Part shown: one piece after another, positions 49,526-54,843 of the stretch | Layout of the letters: each line of letters opens with the position of its first letter | How positions within the stretch are numbered: position 1 is the stretch's first letter | Assembly (NCBI GenBank): GCA_045630285.1 | Contig: JAZQSX010000026.1 | Coordinates: 1 to 54,843 of the forward strand | DNA: 54,843 bases | From: RGIG3009 sp045630285 | GTDB taxonomy: Bacteria; Bacillota; Clostridia; Oscillospirales; Acutalibacteraceae | Reading direction: 5' to 3' | The notes under the pieces: generated by a model | The model's input: only the letters and a program-made list of their open reading frames with translations | Database searches by the model: none | What the model was told of the DNA's origin: nothing | Program-made: the position numbers and the translations under genes

Positions 49526-52500
49526 ATGGTCAATATCAAACCGGTACAGCTGGGTAAGACCACCCGTATGAGCTTCGCCAAAATCAATGAAGTGTTGGAT
49601 ATGCCCAACCTCATTGAGATCCAAAAAAAATCATACCAGTGGTTCCTGGAAGAAGGTCTCAAGGACGTGTTTAACGACACGACCACCATCACCGATTACA
49701 CCGGCAACCTGTCGCTGGAGTTTTTGGACTATCGGCTGGACGACACGCCGAAATACACCGTCGAGGAATGCAAGGAGCGCGACGTCACATATGCCGCACC
49801 CCTTCGTGTCCGTGCACGTCTTATTAATAAGGAAACAGGAGAGATCAAGGAGTCTGAGGTCTTCATGGGCGATTTCCCGCTCATGACCGAAAGCGGCACC
49901 TTCGTCATCAACGGTGCGGAGCGTGTTATCGTATCTCAGCTCGTTCGTTCTCCCGGCGTCTACTACGGTATGAGCTACGACGGCACCGGTAAGAAGCTGT
50001 TTACCTCCACCGTCATCCCCAACCGTGGTGCCTGGCTGGAGTACGAGACGGATTCCTCCGATGTGTTCTACGTCCGTATCGACAAGAACCGTAAAATCCC
50101 GATCACGGTGTTTGTCCGTGCGTTGGGCCTCGGCTCCGATGCCGAGCTGCTCGATTTCTTTGGTGAGGACGAGCGCATTCTTGCCACGATCGAGAAGGAT
50201 ATTACCAAAAACACCGAGGAAGCGTTGCTTGAAGTGTACCGCAAGCTCCGCCCCGGCGAGCCGCTGACGCTCGAAAATTCTCAGCAGCACTTGGAAAACC
50301 TGTTCTTCGACCCCCGTCGGTACGATCTGTCCCGTGTGGGCCGTTATAAGTACAATAAGAAGCTCGGCATCAGCAACCGTTTGGCCGGTTGCCGTCTGAG
50401 CCGCCCGATCGTCTCCCCCGTGACCGGCGAGATCCTGGCAGAGGAAGGCGAGGTCATCCGTCGTGACCGTGCCCGTGAGATCGAGGACGCCGGCGTGTGC
50501 GTTGCCTACGTCCTGTCCGACGAGCATGGCGAGCAGCACGAGGTCAAGATCATCTCGAATGGTATGGTCGACGTCTCCAAGTTCGTCAGTGCCGAGGTCT
50601 ACGAGGCAGTCAAGAAGGTCATCAATGAGCGTGTGCGCTTCTCGGTCCTGCAGGAGATTCTGGAGAACGCCGAGAACGACGAGGCATTGATCGAGCAGTT
50701 GCTGGCACGTGCCACCGACCTTATCCCCAACCACATCATCGTGGACGATATGCTCGCTTCTATCAACTACGTCAACTGCTTGGGTCACGACATCGGCACC
50801 ACCGATGACATCGACCACTTGGGCAACCGCCGTATCCGTTCGGTCGGTGAACTGCTGCAGAATCAGTTCCGCATCGGTTTCTCCCGTATGGAGCGTGTCA
50901 TTCGTGAGCGCATGACCCTGCAGGCGCAGGATATGGATACCGTGACGCCGCAGGCGCTGATCAATATCCGCCCTGTCGTGGCTGCTATCAAAGAATTCTT
51001 CGGGTCTTCCCCGTTGTCCCAGTTCATGGATCAGAACAACCCGCTGGCTGAGCTGACCCACAAGCGCCGTCTGTCGGCTCTGGGTCCCGGCGGTCTGTCC
51101 CGTGACCGCGCCGGCTTCGAAGTGCGTGACGTTCACTACAGCCACTATGGCCGTATGTGCCCGATCGAGACGCCTGAAGGTCCCAACATCGGTCTGATCT
51201 CCTACCTTGCTACCTTCGCCCGTATCAATGAATACGGCTTCGTGGAGGCCCCCTTCCGCCGTGTGGACAAAGAGACCGGCATCGTCACCGACGAAGTGGT
51301 CTATATGCCCGCCGATATGGAAGACGATTTCATCGTCGCTCAGGCAAACGAGCCGTTGGATGAGCAGGGCCACTTCGTCCGCAACCGTGTCAACGCACGT
51401 TACCGCAGTGAGTTCCTTGAGATCGAAAGCGATAAGATCGACTATATGGACGTCTCGCCCAAGATGGTCGTATCCGTTGCTACGGCGATGATCCCCTTCC
51501 TCGAAAACGACGACGCCAACCGTGCTTTGATGGGCTCCAACATGCAGCGCCAGGCTGTGCCGCTGCTCAAGACGGAATCCCCCATCGTCGGTACCGGTAT
51601 GGAGTATAAGGCCGGCGTTGACTCCGGTGTCTGCGTACTGGCAAAGCACGCCGGTACTGTCACCGACGTGTCCGCAGACCGCGTTATCGTCAAGCGTGAC
51701 GACGGCGGCATTCTGGATACCTACCAGATGATCAAGTTTGGTCGCTCCAACCAGGGCACCTGCATCAACCAGCGCCCTGTCGTGGCTCCCGGTCAGCATT
51801 TGGAGGAGCGTGACGTCATTGCCGACGGTCCCGCCACCTGTAACGGTGAGATTGCTCTGGGTAAGAACGCCCTCATCGGCTTCATGACTTGGGAAGGCTA
51901 CAACTACGAAGACGCTGTTCTCATCAACGAGCGTATCGTGCGTGAGGACGTGTATACCTCCATTCATATTGAAGAATATGAAATGGAATCCCGTGATACG
52001 AAGCTCGGGCCGGAAGAAATCACGCGTGACATCCCCAACGTGGGCGACGATGCGCTGAAGGATCTGGATGAGCGTGGTATCATTCGCATCGGTGCAGAAG
52101 TCCGTGCCGGTGACATTCTGGTCGGTAAGGTCACTCCCAAGGGCGAGACCGAGCTGACCGCCGAAGAGCGCCTGCTGCGTGCTATCTTCGGTGAAAAAGC
52201 ACGTGAAGTGCGTGACACCTCCCTGCGTGTGCCGCACGGTGAGTATGGTATCATCGTAGACGTCAAGGTGTTCACCCGTGAGAATTGCGACGAGCTCAGC
52301 CCCGGCGTTAACATGGTCGTCCGCTGCTACATCGCCCAGAAGCGCAAGATCAGCGTTGGCGATAAGATGGCCGGCCGCCATGGTAACAAGGGTGTTGTTT
52401 CCCGCATTCTGCCGAGTGAAGATATGCCTTTCCTGCCCGACGGCACGCCGCTGGATATCGTTTTGAATCCCTTGGGCGTTCCCTCCCGTATGAACATCGG

Positions 52501-53254
52501 TCAGGTTCTGGAGGTGCATCTGGGTTATGCCGCTTCGGCTCTCGGCTTCAAGGTGATGACTCCCGTCTTTGACGGCGCACACGAAGCCGACATTCAGGAG
52601 CTCCTGGAGCAGGCCGGCAAGAACCCCAACGGCAAAACCGTGCTGTATGACGGCCGTACCGGTGAACAGTTCGACAACCCGGTCACCGTCGGTTATATGT
52701 ACTATTTGAAGCTCCATCACCTCGTTGACGATAAGATCCACGCCCGTTCCACCGGCCCGTACTCGCTGGTCACCCAGCAGCCCTTGGGCGGTAAGGCGCA
52801 GTTCGGCGGTCAGCGCTTCGGTGAAATGGAAGTGTGGGCACTGGAAGCCTACGGCGCCGCTTACACCCTGCAGGAAATCCTGACGGTGAAGTCCGACGAC
52901 GTGGTTGGCCGTGTCAAGACCTACGAAGCGATCGTTAAGGGCCAGAACGTGCCGAAGTCCGGCGTTCCGGAATCCTTCAAGGTGTTGGTCAAGGAACTGC
53001 AGTCGCTTGGTCTGGACGTCAAGGTCCTGAACAAAGACAAGCAGGAGATTGACCTCAAGCAGACCTTCGAGGATGACGAGGAACTCACGCTCATCACCGT
53101 CGGCGATGCCGATGAGGAGGCGTTCAGCACCGTCACTGACGAAAACGAGCTGGACGGCTACGGTGTGGAAGAGCCGGAACCGGAAGATATTTTTGGTATG
53201 GATTTGTTCGGCAGCGACGAGGATAGCTTTCTCGGCGACTCCGATGAACTGTAA
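49526..53254 (+). CDS. rpoB: RNA polymerase beta subunit
   Basis: A 1242-residue beta subunit of the cytoplasmic RNA polymerase core. Conserved segments include LVRSPGVYYGMSYDGTGKKLF, the rifampicin-pocket stretch (SSPLSQFMDQNNPLAELTHKRRLSALGPGGLSRDRAGFE), PIETPEGPNIGLISYLATFARIN, DKMAGRHGNKGVVSRILPSEDMPFLPDGTPLDI and the C-terminal RFGEMEVWALEAYGAAYTLQEILTVKSDDV. The rif region is wild-type-like. It is followed 18 bp later by rpoC. The ribosomal genes rplJ and rplL, its usual upstream neighbours in Firmicutes, are absent. Confidence 0.99.
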   Translation: MVNIKPVQLGKTTRMSFAKINEVLDMPNLIEIQKKSYQWFLEEGLKDVFNDTTTITDYTGNLSLEFLDYRLDDTPKYTVEECKERDVTYAAPLRVRARLINKETGEIKESEVFMGDFPLMTESGTFVINGAERVIVSQLVRSPGVYYGMSYDGTGKKLFTSTVIPNRGAWLEYETDSSDVFYVRIDKNRKIPITVFVRALGLGSDAELLDFFGEDERILATIEKDITKNTEEALLEVYRKLRPGEPLTLENSQQHLENLFFDPRRYDLSRVGRYKYNKKLGISNRLAGCRLSRPIVSPVTGEILAEEGEVIRRDRAREIEDAGVCVAYVLSDEHGEQHEVKIISNGMVDVSKFVSAEVYEAVKKVINERVRFSVLQEILENAENDEALIEQLLARATDLIPNHIIVDDMLASINYVNCLGHDIGTTDDIDHLGNRRIRSVGELLQNQFRIGFSRMERVIRERMTLQAQDMDTVTPQALINIRPVVAAIKEFFGSSPLSQFMDQNNPLAELTHKRRLSALGPGGLSRDRAGFEVRDVHYSHYGRMCPIETPEGPNIGLISYLATFARINEYGFVEAPFRRVDKETGIVTDEVVYMPADMEDDFIVAQANEPLDEQGHFVRNRVNARYRSEFLEIESDKIDYMDVSPKMVVSVATAMIPFLENDDANRALMGSNMQRQAVPLLKTESPIVGTGMEYKAGVDSGVCVLAKHAGTVTDVSADRVIVKRDDGGILDTYQMIKFGRSNQGTCINQRPVVAPGQHLEERDVIADGPATCNGEIALGKNALIGFMTWEGYNYEDAVLINERIVREDVYTSIHIEEYEMESRDTKLGPEEITRDIPNVGDDALKDLDERGIIRIGAEVRAGDILVGKVTPKGETELTAEERLLRAIFGEKAREVRDTSLRVPHGEYGIIVDVKVFTRENCDELSPGVNMVVRCYIAQKRKISVGDKMAGRHGNKGVVSRILPSEDMPFLPDGTPLDIVLNPLGVPSRMNIGQVLEVHLGYAASALGFKVMTPVFDGAHEADIQELLEQAGKNPNGKTVLYDGRTGEQFDNPVTVGYMYYLKLHHLVDDKIHARSTGPYSLVTQQPLGGKAQFGGQRFGEMEVWALEAYGAAYTLQEILTVKSDDVVGRVKTYEAIVKGQNVPKSGVPESFKVLVKELQSLGLDVKVLNKDKQEIDLKQTFEDDEELTLITVGDADEEAFSTVTDENELDGYGVEEPEPEDIFGMDLFGSDEDSFLGDSDEL

Positions 53255-53272
53255 GAGAGGGGGCGGAATAAC

Positions 53273-54843
53273 ATGATGGAATTCAACATTTTCGATTCGA
53301 TCAAGATCGGTCTCGCCTCTCCTGATCAGATCCGTGAGTGGTCTTACGGCGAGGTCAAAAAGCCGGAGACGATCAACTACCGCACGCTCAAACCGGAACG
53401 TGACGGCTTGTTCTGCGAACGCATCTTTGGTCCCACGAAGGACTGGGAGTGCCATTGCGGCAAGTACAAGCGTATCCGCTACAAGGGTAAGATCTGCGAC
53501 CGCTGCGGTGTTGAGGTCACCCGTGCCAAGGTGCGTCGTGAGCGTATGGGCCACATTGAGCTGGCCGCACCCGTGTCTCACATCTGGTATTTCAAGGGTA
53601 TCCCCTCTCGCATGGGTCTGCTCCTGGAAATCTCGCCCCGTCTGTTGGAGCAGGTGCTGTACTTTGCTTCCTACATCGTAACGGATCCCGGCACGACGCC
53701 GCTGCAGGCGAAGCAGGTGCTGAGCGAAAAAGATTACCGTGATATGCGCGAAAAGTATGAGGACGATTTCGACGCCGGTATGGGCGCCGAGTACATCCAG
53801 AAGCTGCTCGCCGCAATCGACCTTGACAAATTGGCAAACGAGCTGAAAGAAGAACTGGAAAGCGCTTCCGGTCAGAAGCGTGCTCGCCTGCTGAAGCGCT
53901 TGGAAGTGGTGGAATCCTTCCGCCAGTCCGGCAACCGTCCTGAGTGGATGATCATGGATGTCATTCCGGTCATTCCCCCGGATATTCGCCCGATGGTGCA
54001 GTTGGACGGCGGCCGCTTTGCCACCTCCGACCTGAACGATCTGTATCGCCGTGTTATCAACCGCAACAACCGTCTGAAGAGACTGTTGGAGCTGGGCGCA
54101 CCGGACATCATCGTTCGCAACGAGAAGCGTATGCTGCAGGAAGCGGTGGACGCCCTGATCGATAACGGCCGTCGTGGCCGTCCGGTCACCGGTCCCAACA
54201 ACCGCTCTCTGAAGTCCTTGTCCGATATGCTCAAGGGTAAGCAGGGCCGCTTCCGTCAGAACCTGCTGGGTAAGCGTGTTGACTACTCCGGCCGTTCGGT
54301 TATCGTCGTCGGTCCGGAACTGAAGATGTATCAGTGCGGTCTGCCGAAGGAAATGGCTCTCGAGCTGTTCAAGCCCTTCGTCATGAAGCGTTTGGTGGAA
54401 ACCGGCGCCGCAGGCAACATCAAATCCGCCCGTAAAATGGTGGATCGTGTGCGTCCCGAGGTGTGGGATGCACTGGAAATCGTTATCAAGGATCATCCGG
54501 TCATGCTCAACCGTGCTCCCACCCTGCACCGTCTGGGTATTCAGGCGTTTGAGCCGGTACTGGTTGAAGGCCGTGCTATCAAGCTGCATCCGTTGGCTTG
54601 TACCGCATTTAACGCCGACTTCGACGGTGACCAAATGGCTGTGCACGTACCGCTGTCCGCAGAGGCGCAGGCTGAAGCCCGCTTCCTGATGCTCGCGGCC
54701 GGCACCCTGCTGAAGCCCCCCGACGGACGCCCGGTTTCCGTTCCCACGCAGGATATGGTCCTCGGTCCCTACTCCCTGACCATTGAAAAGCCGGGTGAGC
54801 CGGGTGAAGGCAAGGTCTTCCGTGACGAAAACGAGGCGATGAT
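53273..54843 (+). CDS. rpoC: RNA polymerase beta' subunit, partial (C-terminus off window)
   Basis: The first 523 residues of beta'. Zinc-ribbon cysteines are visible in ECHCGKYKRIRYKGKICDRCG. The RVDYSGRSVIVVGPELKMYQCGLPKEMALELFKPF stretch and the catalytic Mg2+-binding NADFDGD (447-453) are intact. The ATG at 53273 (or 53276, two adjacent Met codons) has GAGAGGGGGCGG upstream. It is coupled to rpoB by an 18-bp gap and continues past the window. Confidence 0.98.
   Translation, partial: MMEFNIFDSIKIGLASPDQIREWSYGEVKKPETINYRTLKPERDGLFCERIFGPTKDWECHCGKYKRIRYKGKICDRCGVEVTRAKVRRERMGHIELAAPVSHIWYFKGIPSRMGLLLEISPRLLEQVLYFASYIVTDPGTTPLQAKQVLSEKDYRDMREKYEDDFDAGMGAEYIQKLLAAIDLDKLANELKEELESASGQKRARLLKRLEVVESFRQSGNRPEWMIMDVIPVIPPDIRPMVQLDGGRFATSDLNDLYRRVINRNNRLKRLLELGAPDIIVRNEKRMLQEAVDALIDNGRRGRPVTGPNNRSLKSLSDMLKGKQGRFRQNLLGKRVDYSGRSVIVVGPELKMYQCGLPKEMALELFKPFVMKRLVETGAAGNIKSARKMVDRVRPEVWDALEIVIKDHPVMLNRAPTLHRLGIQAFEPVLVEGRAIKLHPLACTAFNADFDGDQMAVHVPLSAEAQAEARFLMLAAGTLLKPPDGRPVSVPTQDMVLGPYSLTIEKPGEPGEGKVFRDENEAM

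Noticed and set aside
49631..54646. Open frame of 1671 codons on the minus strand
   Set aside because: It is fully antisense to rpoB and rpoC, whose proteins are unmistakable. Strong codon bias in highly expressed genes removes stops from this antisense frame. It has no ribosome site and no domain.
1..54843. CRISPR arrays, prophage or rRNA genes
   Set aside because: No regularly spaced repeats, phage structural genes or rRNA sequence were seen by eye; the only repeated block is the spoVAC end.

Overview
The window looks like a chromosomal segment of a spore-forming, strictly fermentative Clostridia member with a GC-rich genome (probably Oscillospirales/Ruminococcaceae-like; inferred from gene content and codon use, not proven). 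It carries spore genes (GerA-type germinant receptor operon, SpoVAD, SpoVAC, a PdaA-like cortex deacetylase, DUF421/DUF4363), a Gram-positive AddAB recombination nuclease, a sortase with its own substrate, pyruvate formate-lyase, and rpoB-rpoC. Nearly all of it is densely packed operons with short intergenic promoters and strong intrinsic terminators, many of them bidirectional.

Layout. 1-1464(-): Thr-rich single-pass surface protein, cut by the window edge. 1634-5301(+): DUF4364 regulator, OmpR-type response regulator, histidine kinase, EamA transporter. 5351-12603(-): MATE pump, EEP-family phosphodiesterase, phosphopentomutase and cytidine deaminase, then PdaA-like deacetylase, a small membrane protein and RecD2 helicase. 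12702-14847(+): pyrR-uraA behind a PyrR-type transcription attenuator. 14873-15838: zinc-ribbon membrane protein and XRE repressor facing away from shared operators, and tRNA-Gly(CCC). 15951-17726(+): short MGMT-type alkyltransferase, metallophosphoesterase, DUF1294 protein. 17767-20633(-): sortase substrate, sortase, and a membrane/DUF4886 fusion. 20830-27745(+): addB-addA. 27789-33609: gerA-gerB-gerC(-), DUF421-DUF4363(+), spoVAD(-). 33724-36175: FliB-like methylase, NhaC antiporter. 36351-39465(+): ZTP riboswitch, pflB, pflA. 39516-42684: MBL hydrolase, dehydroquinase-like aldolase, SDR, divergent AraC. 42687-43980: an AT-rich SGNH hydrolase gene inserted at the 3' end of spoVAC between 149-bp direct repeats. 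44068-49192(-): serine hydrolase, proB, proA, proC, PTS EIIC. 49349-54843(+): rpoB and the start of rpoC.

How the parts work together. The deoB-cdd and pyrR-uraA units together salvage nucleosides and pyrimidines, and pyrR senses UMP/UTP through its leader. The ZTP riboswitch ties formate production by PflB/PflA to shortage of 10-formyl-tetrahydrofolate. The ger/DUF421/spoVAD block is a forespore cluster; close matches to sigma-G promoters precede the DUF421 gene, spoVAD and spoVAC. The most unusual items are the sortase operon, with a terminator-like hairpin inside the sortase ORF and a membrane domain fused to DUF4886, the duplicated spoVAC end flanking a foreign gene, a hairpin that buries the PdaA start, and the dehydroquinase-like/SDR/AraC cluster of unknown substrate.
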